Shown here: one piece after another, positions 11,154 to 23,821 of the stretch | How positions within the stretch are numbered: position 1 is the first letter of the stretch | Layout of the letters: the number at the start of each line of letters is the position of its first letter | NCBI RefSeq assembly: GCF_022965805.1 | Contig: NC_133108.1 | Coordinates: forward strand, 40,494,051 to 40,558,050 | Direction: 5' to 3' | Source: Primulina eburnea | Lineage: Eukaryota > Streptophyta > Magnoliopsida > Lamiales > Gesneriaceae | Length of the DNA: 64,000 bases | Notes under the pieces: model-generated | The model's database searches: none | What the model was told of the DNA's origin: nothing | What the model saw: the letters and a program-made list of their open reading frames with translations, nothing else | Made by a program: the position numbers and the translations under genes

Positions 11154-11528
11154 GGCAAAAACTTGTGTGATACGGTATCACGGGTCGTATTTGTGAGACG
11201 AATCTCTTATTTGGGTCACCCATAAAAAAATATTATTTTTTGAGTGGGTCTCATGTGAGACCGTCTCACGGATCTTAATCTGTGAGACGGATCAATCCTA
11301 CCCATATTCACAATAAAAAGTAATATTCTTAATATAAAAAGTAATATTTTTTTCACGGATGACCCAAATAAGAGATCCGTCTCACAAATACGATCTGTGA
11401 GACCGTCTCACACAAGTTTTTGACTTACTTTTTATGTTAAGATTATTACTTTTTATTGTGAATATGGGTAGGGTTGATCCGTCTCACTGATTATGATCCG
11501 TAAAACGGTCTCACATGAGACTCACTCG
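11154..11528 (-). mobile_element. MITE copy B-outer, interrupted by another copy
   Basis: The outer element reads in reverse orientation from GGCAAAAACTTGTGTG to TGAGACTCACTCG and is split at 11240/11425 by copy B-inner. Its own flanks, TGTTATCA (11146-11153) and TGTTATTA (11529-11536), match at 7 of 8 bases. Removing the inner copy and one duplication restores a normal-length element of the same family. Confidence 0.85.
11241..11424 (+). mobile_element. MITE copy B-inner, nested in B-outer
   Basis: A 184-bp copy in the opposite orientation to its host element. The flanks TTATTTTT (11233-11240) and TTACTTTT (11425-11432) match at 7 of 8 bases and derive from the poly-T centre of the host element. 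Confidence 0.88.
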
Positions 11529-11536
11529 TGTTATTA

Positions 11537-12836
11537 TATGATATGATGAATGATTTATAATCGAAAGATGATATATAAATTAAAAGATAAATATAAATTA
11601 TTTATTTTTAACTTCAATTATTGTAGAATTGAATTTAAGCACGGGATAAATTAAGGATGTACGTATAATCTTATTCATCGTATCAAACGGTGTCTAAAAT
11701 ATATGTTTATTCGGAGATCGAGGGTGTTTGATTTTTCACTCAACAATCTCAAATGGCAAATGATAAAGAAGTGGAGATTCATCCATATGCTCCTTGCTAT
11801 CTATTTTTAGAATAAATTTTTGACAAAAATACAAATAAATTGAACATAAAAAGTTATTAAAAAAATTAGTTTTTATCAAATTTCCGACCTGCAAATCCAT
11901 CGAGTCAAAATTTGTTTCCTTTACTCATTCACTGAAGTAAGTATGGGCATTTTTTAATATAGAATTTATTCGTAATTGAAAATATGAAAGCTGTATACTT
12001 ATTGAAGCATCATTCAATTATAATTTTGTTTTACATAAAAGATTAAATTCTAGGGAATATTTATTTATATCTTCTTAATTAATGCAGTTTCATTTTAAAT
12101 GTTAATTCATTTTAAACATTAATTTAAGATACCCATGTTAATAAAGCCTTAATTTAAAATTTAATAGTATATATTACACTATTCGAAAATATGTATGCTT
12201 CATTTATTTATCCACTATTTAATATCGTAATTACTCCGAGGCATTTTCTGAATAAAAATTATAATTACAGTCAACATTAGTATTTTTCAATGATATATAA
12301 TTCATAAACAATTTATGAAAAAATATCAGACTTAGATCCAAAATTTTATGTAAAAATGGATTTTTCGAGATTTTGTATATTTAGATTATCAAACCTTAAT
12401 ATCAAGCTTTTGTCGTATACGGTGCTGCACATAAAATTATTTATTTGTTTGTTTATTAATGTCGTAAAAAGTAATTAAGGAGTTGTTGCACTTAGAGGCC
12501 TATCGAGCTTGATCTTTTTTAATGAGAAATTGGACAAGCAAGTAAACCCTAGTAAATGGTAAGTGGGAAATGTCCTACATTGAAAAATGAACATAGCAAT
12601 AAAGCCAATTATGCCATGCACACAGCCTCAAGTCCTTCCAATCACCCAACACACTCTCCTCCATTCTCATATTTTCGAAGCTTTACTTTGTTGTCTTGGT
12701 TGGTGTTTTTTCCACTGGCTGCCATTACTTTGTCCTCGTGATAAAATTCAAGTACCTTTCAGTTCGTCATAGTGGTGCCTCGTGCTAGGGTACTACTGGT
12801 TGTTTCGTTGTATCCTGAGAAACAGACGTCCAAGTT
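11537..12836. other. AT-rich intergenic region left of the chromovirus
   Basis: There is no supportable gene. The stretch from about 12549 to 12836 is less AT-rich; its right end (from about 12770, GTGGTGCCTCGTGCTAGGG onwards) seems to continue past the chromovirus at 23465 (TTCATCTTCGAATCACATAC). It may be an older LTR-type repeat or a transcribed unit split by the insertion. I could not identify it. Confidence 0.4.
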
Positions 12837-15343
12837 TGTGGCACCCTATCTTGAAACTATACCTCAAGGAATGCCACACTCCCTAATAATACCTCATAAG
12901 AGATTTATGTCTCTTTAGAAGTATCACAGGCTGTAATAAGAACTATCAAAGAACTTTAATAGCGGAAGCGAAACGTACAAGTACTAGTAAATTACGATAA
13001 AGTTTTACATGTCCAAACAACATAGACGGTAAGAGTGACAATGACATAAACATTTCAAACAAACTGACTCATAGACTAAATGACTTATTATGCTTTCCAG
13101 CAATTTATTCCAGACAACAACTGGCAGATCATACATCGATATTTCTCTCTTTATCCAAATCCTGGTTACCTGGCTCTGGAAATCACAATAGATAAAGAAA
13201 AATAGAGAGGTTAAGTCTTTAAGGACTTAGTGAGAATTAAATAAAGGTGAATATGATACTCAAATTCGAAAGAATGATACAATAGACAAAAGAATCAACA
13301 TTCGGTTATATGAGTACGCCAAAATAATGGCATTAAAGAATAACGAGCCAAGTGAACTAATAAACCCGGACCAAAGTCACGTTGTTCAATGGACTCAATC
13401 TCCAGACCAAAGTCCGTTGTCCAAGGCTTTGTTTTGGTCAATCACCTTATCATTCAGTCATTCATTCATTCATTTGATGATTAACCAAAACATCATTCAG
13501 TGGAAGCTTGATAAGAATCACATCTAGTATGATGATATTACAATGAGAATGTTATATTGAAGCATTCACTCATTTCAGAAAGGTAGTACCGGCATGAATA
13601 AGGAGTCAGTAAGATAAAAAGGACATTCAGGATGGGGCATATTCATATGCATCAACGCGATTTAAAGATACAAAATTTATGCATAGGCGTAAGAAATCAA
13701 TAATCTGTAGTAAATATCGTTAAAGAATATAAATCATATCATAATTTCCAGGCCAAATGCCAAAGGCTATATAGGAAGAATGATAAAGAATTTCCTCACC
13801 TTGAGACTTACTATAGATGAGAGGGAGAGTTCCAAGTTCAAGTCAATCCTATTGACCAATGCGATTATCATTAGTATAATAAACACTTTTGGATATAGAT
13901 TATCCCTAAATAATAAAGAATCTAACTTTATAAAATTTATTTATTGACTAAAAGTTCAAAAAAAAAATTTATTTTATTTATTTATTTAATTATTTTCTAA
14001 TAGTCAAAACTATCTTTAAAATTTACAATAATTAATATTTGACTCCAAAAATTACAATATTTCCTATAACAACTCTAAATATAATAATAACTGAAAAATT
14101 CAAAATAGGCAATATTTGAAATTATTTTTATCATTAATCGATATATATAACATTTAATATATAACTCACAAAAATCATAATAATTAACTTGTGAGTCAAA
14201 AAATTATAAAACTTCATAGCTACTTCTAATGATATATTTTTCAAGTATTGAAGGCTATGAACATTTATACAAAGGTTTATATGATCATATAGATAGTATA
14301 TCATATCCGAAAATCATAGTATCTCTCTTTAAAAATTCACAGTAAATGCAATACTCATCCAAAAATTACGAAACTTGTACAGTAGCCTAGAATAATAAAC
14401 AGCATGCTTCGGCAAATAAAATTTCCGATTTTAACCGGCGCGTGTGTTACACGCGCCGCTTCCGCCGGCGCGTGGTCGGTCTTCCGGCCACCACGCGCGG
14501 CCACCTTTTTTCCAGGAAACGTAAAATTTGATTTCCTACAATTCTTACGTTATAAGTTTTCTGAAATTTCCAGCCGAAATGTGCCAGAAAAGGAAAAACT
14601 AGTAATACTCACACCCCGACTTCGGCTGCCGGAAAATACTATTTCCGAGGCCGATTCCGGGAAACCAAAGACATGAATGAGCAGTATGACACGCAGTGAA
14701 CAACTTTCACGCTTGGACTAAGGTAAAATATGGTCAAGAAACGTATGAAAAATGGGAGTGAAAACAGTACCTGAAAAACGAGTTTTCCGGCACTATTCCC
14801 TTCCCGAACAGTAGCGGTTTCTGAATTTTAATGAAAAATCGGTTGATGATTTTTCGACACCTCTTTTTCTGATAGCTTTCTGGGTATGTAGAGAGTGTTG
14901 TGGAATTTTTATAGAATTTTTGGAAGGGTTTTGGGTATATAAAGATATTTTTGGCTCATTTACTCTACTTTTTTTTTTTGAGTTATAAACTCTCACCACT
15001 CCACCCTATACTAGACCCACTCCTCAAACTCGAAAATTTAGGCTGAGAACTCTTGAATTTCTTGAAGTGAAGGGTGCATTTTATAGGCAATGATCAAGCC
15101 TCATCTCCAATCTATGATGAACAAATCTTGCTCACCGGTTGGGCAAGAAGGGAGGTGGTGTGTTGGTTAAGCAACTATGATGATGGTATGTAGGTATGTA
15201 TGCATGTGTGAATGTATATAAATAATATATTAGTTATTCATTTTATTTTATTATATATATAAATATTTAATTATATAATAATTAATAAATTTTAGTAATA
15301 AAATATAATATATCATATACCCTTTAAGTTATGGGGTGCTACA
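12837..15343 (-). repeat. 3' LTR of the chromovirus (element orientation)
   Basis: 2507 bp, TG...CA ends. It contains a GC-rich island at 14430-14510 with CGCGTG/CACGCG repeats, in contrast to the AT-rich remainder. Its inner end abuts the polypurine tract and lies 12 bp from the gag-pol stop codon. Confidence 0.96.
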
Positions 15344-15355
15344 ATCTCCCCACCT

Positions 15356-18300
15356 TCAAGGAATCTGGTCTCCAGATTCGAATAGCTCTGGGTATTGTTG
15401 CCTAATATCCTCTTCTTTCTCCCAAGTGGCTTCCTCAATGTTATGGTTCCTCCAGAGTACTTTGACGAGTTGAACTTGTTTATTGCGAAGTTCTTTGATT
15501 CTTTGGTCGAGTATCCGAACAGGTTGTTCTTCGTATGTCAAATCTCCTTCTAGGATTAACTGTGCAGGGTCCTCTATGGGTGTTGAGTCAGTGAAGCATT
15601 TTCTTAATTGGGATACATGAAACACATTATGTATTCCAGACAGTGTCTTAGGTAGTTGGAGTTGGTAGGCTGCAGGTCCTATTCTTTTCAGAATTTCAAA
15701 GGGACCTACGAATCGAGGTTGTAACTTTCCCTTTTTTCCTGCCCTTCGGATTCCTTTCCTGGGAGATATTTTGAGGAGTACTTGATCTCCCACAGCAAAT
15801 ACTAAGTCCTTTCTTCTTTTGTCGGCATAGCTCTTTTGTCGACTTTGAGCTGATTGTATCCTTTGCTTGATGACTTGTACTTTATCAATTGCCTCTTGTA
15901 TAATATCTGGTGCTATGGAACGAGTTTTCCCATCTTTGGTGCACCGCCATTCTTCAAGATCCCAGTTCAGAGGGGAACGACATTTTCTCCCATATAAAGC
16001 TTCATAAGGAGCCATTTGAATTGTAGCCTGGTAGCTATTATTATATGCAAATTCTATAAGGGGTAGATGATTTCCCCAACTGTCTCCAAAATCTAAAATA
16101 CAGGTGCGGAGCATATCTTCTAAGGTCTGGATAGTTCTTTCAGATTGTCCGTCTGTCTCAGGGTGAGATGATGTGCTGAAATTCAACTTTGTCCCAAGGC
16201 ATTCCTGAAGCTTTTTCCACAATCTGGAGGTAAATTTTGGATCTCGGTCTGAAACAATTGTTGAGGGTATCCCATGCAAACGAATGATTTCTTTTTGGTA
16301 GAGATCAGCAAGTTTTTCCACTCCATATTTACTACTCACTGGAATGAAGTGTGCGGATTTTGTTAAACGGTCCACCACAACCCAGATACTATCAAAGCCT
16401 CCTTTCATAAGAGGTAACACTAACACAAAATCCATGGTTACATGATCCCATTTCCACTCAAGAATGGGGAGAGGTTGTAAAAGTCCTGATGGTCTTTGAT
16501 GTTCTGCCTTCACCAATTGACATGTAAGGCATTTCTTTACGAAATCTGCAACATCTCGTTTCATGCCTTTCCACCAAAAGTTTTGTTTTAAGTCTTGGTA
16601 CATTTTGGCTCCTCCGGGATGGTTGGTGAATCGAGATCTATGAGCTTCTTCCAAAACTTCCTCTTTTAATGAGACGGGTACACAAATTCGTTTACGATAG
16701 CAAAATATACCCTGAGGGTTGGTGATGAAATCAGAATCTTGCCCTCCTTTGATCTCTTTCAGCTTAATTACATCGGGATCAATGGCCTGACTTTGCTTGA
16801 TTCTGGTGTTGAATTCTGGTTCGACTCTTAGTCCTGCTAGATGACCACGTGAAAGTATGTGTAACAAGTTTTTTGACATGACTTGGTTAGATTCTCTGCC
16901 TCTCAGATGGGCTATACTGGCTCTACTCAACGCATCTGCCACCACGTTGGCCTTCCCAGGATGGTATAGTATAGAGCAATCATAATCTTCTAGGAATTCC
17001 ATCCACCGACGTTGCCTCATATTTAACTCCTTTTGAGTAAATAAATACTTCAAACTCTTGTGGTCAGTATAAATGTCAAAGGTCGCACCGTATAAATAAT
17101 GTCGCCATTTTCCTAGGGCAAATACTATTGCGCCCAACTCCAAATCATGAGTCGGATAGTTAATCTCATGAATCTTTAACTTCCTTGAAGCATAGGCAAC
17201 GTCTTTCCCATTTTGCATCAATACACAACCCAATCCTTCTTTGGAGGCGTCAGTGTAAACTGTGAACCCTTCTGTTCCTTCTGGTAGGGTTAAGACTGGG
17301 GCGCTAGTAAGCATCTTTTTTAGTACCTGAAAGCTTTCTTCACACCTTTGGTTCCATTGGAATGCATTATCCTTGCGAGTAAGTTGGGTTAGTGGGGCTG
17401 CAATTTTCGCAAAGTCTTGGATGAATCTACGATAGTATCCTGCTAAGCCAAGAAAGCTTCGAACTTCAGTTACATTGCTTGGTTGTCTCCACTGCATTAT
17501 TGCATCTATTTTTGAAGGATCCACTTCAAGACCACTCCCTGAAATTATGTGACCTAAGAATGACACCTTTTCCAACCAGAACTCGCATTTGCTGAGTTTC
17601 GCATACAATTGATTTTCTTTTAGTGTCTGAAGAACTGTCCTTAGATGATGTGCGTGCTCTTCCTTGCTTTTGGAGTAAACAAGGATATCATCGATGAATA
17701 TGACTACGAACTTGTCTAAATATGGTTGGAAGACTCGATGCATCAGATCCATGAAAGCAGCTGGCGCATTTGTTAGTCCGAACGGCATTACTACAAATTC
17801 GTAGTGGCCATACCGAGTGTTAAAAGCGGTCTTGGGTATATCTTCTTCTCGGATTCGCAGCTGGTAGTATCCTTGCCTTAGGTCTAACTTTGAATAAACT
17901 TTGGATCCTTGGAGTGCATCGAACAATTCGTCAATTCGCGGCAGTGGATACTTGTTTTTTATAGTCACATTATTTAGATCTCGATAGTCGATGCATAGCC
18001 TTAGCGTACCATCTTTTTTCTTTACGAATAACACCGGGGCTCCCCATGGTGATGTGCTGGGCCGAATGTATTTTCTTTTAATAAGCTCTTGTAATTGGTT
18101 CTTTAATTCTTTTAATTCTGCAGGTGCCATTCGGTACGGAGTCTTGGACTTGGGCATTGCTCCGGGTGCTAGCTCTATAGAGAACTCAATCTCTCTTTGT
18201 GGAGGCAAAGAATTGATTTCTTCTGGAAAGATTTCAGGAAAGTTTTGAACAACAGGGATTTCAGATACCTTGAGTTGATCGTGCGGCTTGTTGATCAAAT

Positions 18301-19801
18301 AAGCTAGAAATCCTTTCCCTCCTTGTTTAATTATAGTTTGGGCTTCTTTGACAGATATTGATGTTACGGGAAAAGACTCTTCCTTGCGGTTTCCAGATTT
18401 TCTGTTTCCCAAATTTGAGAGTTTTACCTTTTTGGAGTAACAATCTAATTGTGCCTGGTGTCTAAACAACCAATCCATCCCTAATATGACATCATAACCT
18501 TGAATAGGGAGCTCAATTAAATCGGCCAAATAAGATTCCCCATCAATTTCTAGAGGACAATCTTTGTAAAGAACTTCACTAAGTAACTTATCTCCCATCG
18601 GTGAACTAAATTCCAGGATATATGGTAGCTTTACAGATGGTGTTTCTAGATGGAGGACAAAAGTGCTAGAAACAAAGGAGTGTGTCGCTCCAGGATCAAA
18701 TAAAACTTTTCCAGTTTTTGAAAACAGAAGAATTGTACCTTCAACTACCGCAGTGGGATTGATGTCGTCTTCATTTCCTGCGAGTGCAAAAACTCTGGCT
18801 GGAATCTTGGGTTTTTGAGCAGTTTTAGATGGTAAGAGCTGAGATTTCTGGGGACATTCCTGAATGCGATGTTGATCGCTTCCACAAACCAAGCATTTCC
18901 CACTCTTTCTCCAGCATTTTTCTTCATTATGGTTAGGTAACCCACAGTAACCACATCTTTGTTTGTTAGCTCCTCCTCGAGAATTTTGTTTTGATGGTCC
19001 TTCTTTCTTGTCATGTTGAATCTCGTTTCCATATCTCCTCTTCTTTTGGCTGACTTCAGTGAAATTGGTGTTACGTGATCTTTTCTCTACTTCTTCTCTG
19101 TTAAGGAGTGTTTTGATTTCTGATTCCACTCGTAGAGCCTGGTTGACCGCGCAATTATAATCAGTTACTTCTGAGGATAGCGTTGACCAGCGAATTTCTA
19201 GTTTTAACCCCTCTACGAACTTTCTCGTCTTCCTTGGTTGGTCTTCCATGAATTGAGGGGCGTAGTGAATCAAGCGGTGAAACTCAGCCTCATACTGAGC
19301 TACTGTCATAGATCCTTGAACCAGATCCATAAACTCCCTTTCTCGAGTGTTTCGTACAACTTGGGTAATATATTTTCCTTCAAATTCTTTTGTGAAGTTC
19401 TCCCATGTTCTAGGGGTATTGTTTCGGTTCCACTGATGATCTGTGACTCTCCACCAATTGTATGCAGCATCCTCAAATTGGTAGGTAGATAGATTTATTT
19501 TTTGTTCATCAGAGAAGTTATGAACGGAAAATATCTTTTGGATCTTGGTCAGCCATGATTCAGCTTGGGTTGCATCTGGGGTCCCTTGGAACCTTGGTGG
19601 GTTGAATCGAAGGAAACGTTCAAAGGTCCGATCGCCTGCATCCTGGTTCCTTGGTGGATTCTGGCAATACTGAAAGAATTGTTGCATCATTTCGAGTATG
19701 TGGCGGGGATTAGGTTCTTCTTGTGGTGTGCGCTCCTCTCTACGCTGATGATTTTGCTCTTCTTGGCTCCTTGCTTGGTTGCTTCCATTTGAAGATGCCA
19801 T
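15356..19801 (-). CDS. Gag-Pol polyprotein of the Tekay/Del-type chromovirus
   Basis: A single 1481-aa frame. Order by residue: Gag (about 55-240), two CCHC zinc knuckles (283-296 and 303-316), aspartic protease with DPGATHS (369-375), reverse transcriptase (about 550-730, catalytic FIDD at 702-705), RNase H (YTDAS, about 849-853), integrase with an HHCC zinc finger (about 1054-1094), a DDE core ([15 protein letters not shown]) and a C-terminal chromodomain-like module (about 1425-1475, [14 protein letters not shown]). The chromodomain and long LTRs place it with the chromoviruses, which tend to target marked chromatin. There is no stop or frameshift, so it may still encode active enzymes. 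The protease has Pro after the catalytic Asp, a variant seen in related plant elements. The first Met gives a normal Gag N-terminus. Confidence 0.97.
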   Translation of the reverse strand: MASSNGSNQARSQEEQNHQRREERTPQEEPNPRHILEMMQQFFQYCQNPPRNQDAGDRTFERFLRFNPPRFQGTPDATQAESWLTKIQKIFSVHNFSDEQKINLSTYQFEDAAYNWWRVTDHQWNRNNTPRTWENFTKEFEGKYITQVVRNTREREFMDLVQGSMTVAQYEAEFHRLIHYAPQFMEDQPRKTRKFVEGLKLEIRWSTLSSEVTDYNCAVNQALRVESEIKTLLNREEVEKRSRNTNFTEVSQKKRRYGNEIQHDKKEGPSKQNSRGGANKQRCGYCGLPNHNEEKCWRKSGKCLVCGSDQHRIQECPQKSQLLPSKTAQKPKIPARVFALAGNEDDINPTAVVEGTILLFSKTGKVLFDPGATHSFVSSTFVLHLETPSVKLPYILEFSSPMGDKLLSEVLYKDCPLEIDGESYLADLIELPIQGYDVILGMDWLFRHQAQLDCYSKKVKLSNLGNRKSGNRKEESFPVTSISVKEAQTIIKQGGKGFLAYLINKPHDQLKVSEIPVVQNFPEIFPEEINSLPPQREIEFSIELAPGAMPKSKTPYRMAPAELKELKNQLQELIKRKYIRPSTSPWGAPVLFVKKKDGTLRLCIDYRDLNNVTIKNKYPLPRIDELFDALQGSKVYSKLDLRQGYYQLRIREEDIPKTAFNTRYGHYEFVVMPFGLTNAPAAFMDLMHRVFQPYLDKFVVIFIDDILVYSKSKEEHAHHLRTVLQTLKENQLYAKLSKCEFWLEKVSFLGHIISGSGLEVDPSKIDAIMQWRQPSNVTEVRSFLGLAGYYRRFIQDFAKIAAPLTQLTRKDNAFQWNQRCEESFQVLKKMLTSAPVLTLPEGTEGFTVYTDASKEGLGCVLMQNGKDVAYASRKLKIHEINYPTHDLELGAIVFALGKWRHYLYGATFDIYTDHKSLKYLFTQKELNMRQRRWMEFLEDYDCSILYHPGKANVVADALSRASIAHLRGRESNQVMSKNLLHILSRGHLAGLRVEPEFNTRIKQSQAIDPDVIKLKEIKGGQDSDFITNPQGIFCYRKRICVPVSLKEEVLEEAHRSRFTNHPGGAKMYQDLKQNFWWKGMKRDVADFVKKCLTCQLVKAEHQRPSGLLQPLPILEWKWDHVTMDFVLVLPLMKGGFDSIWVVVDRLTKSAHFIPVSSKYGVEKLADLYQKEIIRLHGIPSTIVSDRDPKFTSRLWKKLQECLGTKLNFSTSSHPETDGQSERTIQTLEDMLRTCILDFGDSWGNHLPLIEFAYNNSYQATIQMAPYEALYGRKCRSPLNWDLEEWRCTKDGKTRSIAPDIIQEAIDKVQVIKQRIQSAQSRQKSYADKRRKDLVFAVGDQVLLKISPRKGIRRAGKKGKLQPRFVGPFEILKRIGPAAYQLQLPKTLSGIHNVFHVSQLRKCFTDSTPIEDPAQLILEGDLTYEEQPVRILDQRIKELRNKQVQLVKVLWRNHNIEEATWEKEEDIRQQYPELFESGDQIP

Positions 19802-20065
19802 CGATTTGCTTTAATGGAAATATTTTCAAATATAAGAACTAATTGGACAAATAAAATTAATAACACATACGATCTCGAAATTATCATATCACAAAAGCAT
19901 TCATCATTTATAGAGAAAACTGATAACTACTAGAGAAATTATCATCAAGTCATAAAAATTATACCACATCAAATCTTTCTACTACACCCTATATAAACGA
20001 GATATCATCACTTGTGCAAAACAAAATGGGATGATATGAATTTTCTTCTAGAAATAAAAACAATA

Positions 20066-20837
20066 CTACTCCTCGGCGGTAACCGTCGACTCGGCTATGG
20101 ATGCGTCATCATCGTCAGATATCTCTATGATATCTTCATCAGCAACATCTCCAAACAGAGGTAAAGGATCCTCTCCCCAAAAAGGTCCTAACTCTGCTAT
20201 CAATGGTGGTATCAGCTAATGGATCAACTAATGGACTGACTGGTGGCTCAGCTGCTAAGTGCTGGGTAGGAATGGTACTAGGTCCTGGGGCATCTTGAAG
20301 ACTGGTGAGGTCCGCTAACACGTACTCTAACCCATAGATGGCGTAATCGAACATGGTACGTCCCTGTGTAAGTAAATAATCAAAATGAATATGAGAAAAA
20401 TACTCCGCTCTCTGAAGGGACCTCAGCTCTCGATCAAAAAACTCGTGCATCTCAGATAGACTCATGATCATCCTATCTCTCTCGTATACGGCTTGCCCCA
20501 TGACTCCCCTATATGCTGGAATCTGTCTCTCCCAGGCATCCTCTAAGAATGAGGGACAAAAATTAGGAGTCCCTAGTGTGTCATTGTGCCATCTGTAAAT
20601 GGCCAGCTGGTTTCTTAAGTCTTGATTCTCCTGGGTCAAACGAAAAATCTCCTCTTCAAAATAAGCTCGGTCAGTCACTCTGGCAGCTCTTACCCTATCT
20701 CGATCCTCAGCAATCTGTAGGGTGACATGGTCAGGATAATGGGCTAAATGCTGAGGCCCAGGGGTGAAAGTCAGGGTCGGAGAATCTGAACGAACATAGA
20801 TAGGGTCTAAATGGGCTCCCTGACTAGAGTCAGACAT
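20066..20837 (-). pseudogene. Additional ORF upstream of gag, with a probable frameshift near its 3' end
   Basis: The open frame 20837-20139 encodes 232 aa between the primer-binding site and gag, on the same strand as gag. It is rich in charged and aromatic residues; residues about 55-85 could form a coiled coil (EEEIFRLTQENQDL). The reading frame appears to shift at about 20215: the next frame stays open to a stop at 20066-20068 and encodes an acidic tail rich in Asp and Glu, while the annotated frame ends in low-complexity residues. I infer a single-base indel. Tekay-type elements usually have no ORF here. I do not recognise the protein. An alternative is that this is a conserved leader with no translated product. 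Confidence 0.55.
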
Positions 20838-20959
20838 CCTGTGATAAATAAATAAAATTAAGAAAATAATTATTAGTGATGAGCAGATAAAAAAAAAACT
20901 AACTGCATTTTACATTTCTAGGTAACCTATCCTAGCATGTTTGGCTCTGATACCACCTC

Positions 20960-23464
20960 TGTGGCACCCTATCTTGAAACTATACCTCAAGGAATGCCAC
21001 ACTCCCTAATAATACCTCATAAGAGATTTATGTCTCTTTAGAAGTATCACAGGCTGTAATAAGAACTATCAAAGAACTTTAATAGCGGAAGCGAAACGTA
21101 CAAGTACTAGTAAATTACGATAAAGTTTTACATGTCCAAACAACATAGACGGTAAGAGTGACAATGACATAAACATTTCAAACAAACTGACTCATAGACT
21201 AAATGACTTATTATGCTTTCCAGCAATTTATTCCAGACAACAACTGGCAGATCATACATCGATATTTCTCTCTTTATCCAAATCCTGGTTACCTGGCTCT
21301 GGAAATCACAATAGATAAAGAAAAATAGAGAGGTTAAGTCTTTAAGGACTTAGTGAGAATTAAATAAAGGTGAATATGATACTCAAATTCGAAAGAATGA
21401 TACAATAGACAAAAGAATCAACATTCGGTTATATGAGTACGCCAAAATAATGGCATTAAAGAATAACGAGCCAAGTGAACTAATAAACCCGGACCAAAGT
21501 CACGTTGTTCAATGGACTCAATCTCCAGACCAAAGTCCGTTGTCCAAGGCTTTGTTTTGGTCAATCACCTTATCATTCAGTCATTCATTCATTCATTTGA
21601 TGATTAACCAAAACATCATTCAGTGGAAGCTTGATAAGAATCACATCTAGTATGATGATATTACAATGAGAATGTTATATTGAAGCATTCACTCATTTCA
21701 GAAAGGTAGTACCGGCATGAATAAGGAGTCAGTAAGATAAAAAGGACATTCAGGATGGGGCATATTCATATGCATCAACGCGATTTAAAGATACAAAATT
21801 TATGCATAGGCGTAAGAAATCAATAATCTGTAGTAAATATCGTTAAAGAATATAAATCATATCATAATTTCCAGGCCAAATGCCAAAGGCTATATAGGAA
21901 GAATGATAAAGAATTTCCTCACCTTGAGACTTACTATAGATGAGAGGGAGAGTTCCAAGTTCAAGTCAATCCTATTGACCAATGCGATTATCATTAGTAT
22001 AATAAACACTTTTGGATATAGATTATCCCTAAATAATAAAGAATCTAACTTTATAAAATTTATTTATTGACTAAAAGTTCAAAAAAAAATTTATTTTATT
22101 TATTTATTTAATTATTTTCTAATAGTCAAAACTATCTTTAAAATTTACAATAATTAATATTTGACTCCAAAAATTACAATATTTCCTATAACAACTCTAA
22201 ATATAATAATAACTGAAAAATTCAAAATAGGCAATATTTGAAATTATTTTTATCATTAATCGATATATATAACATTTAATATATAACTCACAAAAATCAT
22301 AATAATTAACTTGTGAGTCAAAAAATTATAAAACTTCATAGCTACTTCTAATGATATATTTTTCAAGTATTGAAGGCTATGAACATTTATACAAAGGTTT
22401 ATATGATCATATAGATAGTATATCATATCCGAAAATCATAGTATCTCTCTTTAAAAATTCACAGTAAATGCAATACTCATCCAAAAATTACGAAACTTGT
22501 ACAGTAGCCTAGAATAATAAACAGCATGCTTCGGCAAATAAAATTTCCGATTTTTACCGGCGCGTGTGTTACACGCGCCGCTTCCGCCGGCGCGTGGTCG
22601 GTCTTCCGGCCACCACGCGCGGCCACCTTTTTTCCAGGAAACGTAAAATTTGATTTCCTACAATTCTTACGTTATAAGTTTTCTGAAATTTCCAGCCGAA
22701 ATGTGCCAGAAAAGGAAAAACTAGTAATACTCACACCCCGACTTCGGCTGCCGGAAAATACTATTTCCGAGGCCGATTCCGGGAAACCAAAGACATGAAT
22801 GAGCAGTATGACACGCAGTGAACAACTTTCACGCTTGGACTAAGGTAAAATATGGTCAAGAAACGTATGAAAAATGGGAGTGAAAACAGTACCTGAAAAA
22901 CGAGTTTTCCGGCACTATTCCCTTCCCGAACAGTAGCGGTTTCTGAATTTTAACGAAAAATCGGTTGATGGTTTTTCGACACCTCTTTTTCTGATAGCTT
23001 TCTGGGTATGTAGAGAGTGTTGTGGAATTTTTATAGAATTTTTGGAAGGGTTTTGGGTATATAAAGATATTTTTGGCTCATTTACTCTACTTTTTTTTTT
23101 GAGTTATAAACTCTCACCACTCCACCCTATACTAGACCCACTCCTCAAACTCGAAAATTTAGGCTGAGAACTCTTGAATTTCTTGAAGTGAAGGGTGCAT
23201 TTTATAGGCAATGATCAAGCCTCATCTCCAATCTATGATGAACAAATCTTGCTCACCGGTTGGGCAAGAAGGGAGGTGGTGTGTTGGTTAAGCAACTATG
23301 ATGATGGTATGTAGGTATGTATGCATGTGTGAATGTATATAAATAATATATTAGTTATTCATTTTATTTTATTATATATATAAATATTTAATTATATAAT
23401 AATTAATAAATTTTAGTAATAAAATATAATATATCATATACCCTTTAAGTTATGGGGTGCTACA
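20960..23464 (-). repeat. 5' LTR of the chromovirus (element orientation)
   Basis: 2505 bp, near-identical to the partner LTR. It is followed (in element orientation) by the tRNA-Met primer-binding site at 20955-20943. The element promoter should lie here; I did not fix a TATA box. Confidence 0.96.
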
Positions 23465-23630
23465 AAGTTCATCTTCGAATCACATACCCGAGGGGACGAA
23501 TCTGTTTTAAGGACATTATATTTCATAAAGGCCTCAGTTTGCTTTATTTTAAGCATTGTGCTACTGTTTTTTTCACATTACTAGCTCGTTGGTTTTTCGT
23601 ATATCTTTCTATTAAGAGTTATTTTTTATT

Positions 23631-23813
23631 GACAAAAACTTGTGTGAGATAGTCTCACGGGTCGTATTTGTGAGACGGATCTCTTATTTGGGTTATCCAT
23701 GAAAAAATATTATTTTTTATTCTAAGAGTATTATTTTTTATTGTGAATATGCGTAGGGTTGATCAGTCTCACAGATTAGGATCCGTGAGACGTTCCTACG
23801 TGAGACTCACTCT
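23631..23813 (-). mobile_element. 183-bp MITE, copy C
   Basis: Reverse orientation, from GACAAAAACTTGTGTGAGA to GAGACTCACTCT. The flanks TTTTTATT (23623-23630) and TTTTTATA (23814-23821) match at 7 of 8 bases. It lies about 160 bp from the chromovirus edge, but outside it. Confidence 0.88.
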
Positions 23814-23821
23814 TTTTTATA

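Larger units (their letters stand above)
12837..23464 (-). mobile_element. Complete Ty3/Gypsy chromovirus, Tekay/Del type
   Basis: LTRs at 12837-15343 and 20960-23464 both begin TGTGGCACCC and end GGGGTGCTACA. AAGTT at 12832-12836 and 23465-23469 is a perfect 5-bp target-site duplication. The element reads on the minus strand: the primer-binding site (reverse of GGCTCTGATACCA, 20943-20955) is complementary to initiator tRNA-Met, and a purine tract (reverse of 15344-15355) lies next to the downstream LTR. Between them are an additional ORF (20837-20066 region) and an unbroken gag-pol. By eye the LTRs differ by three substitutions (near 14433, 14832 and 14848) and two homopolymer length changes, so the insertion is young. 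All parts needed for mobility look intact. Confidence 0.97.

Noticed and set aside
13327..13527. 66-aa frame in both chromovirus LTRs (also 21450-21650)
   Set aside because: It is identical in the two LTRs only because the LTRs are young. It has no motif and the opposite strand is the element's sense strand.
14404..14676. 90-aa frame over the GC-rich LTR island (also 22526-22798)
   Set aside because: A chance open frame caused by high GC; it lies antisense to the element and has no family resemblance.
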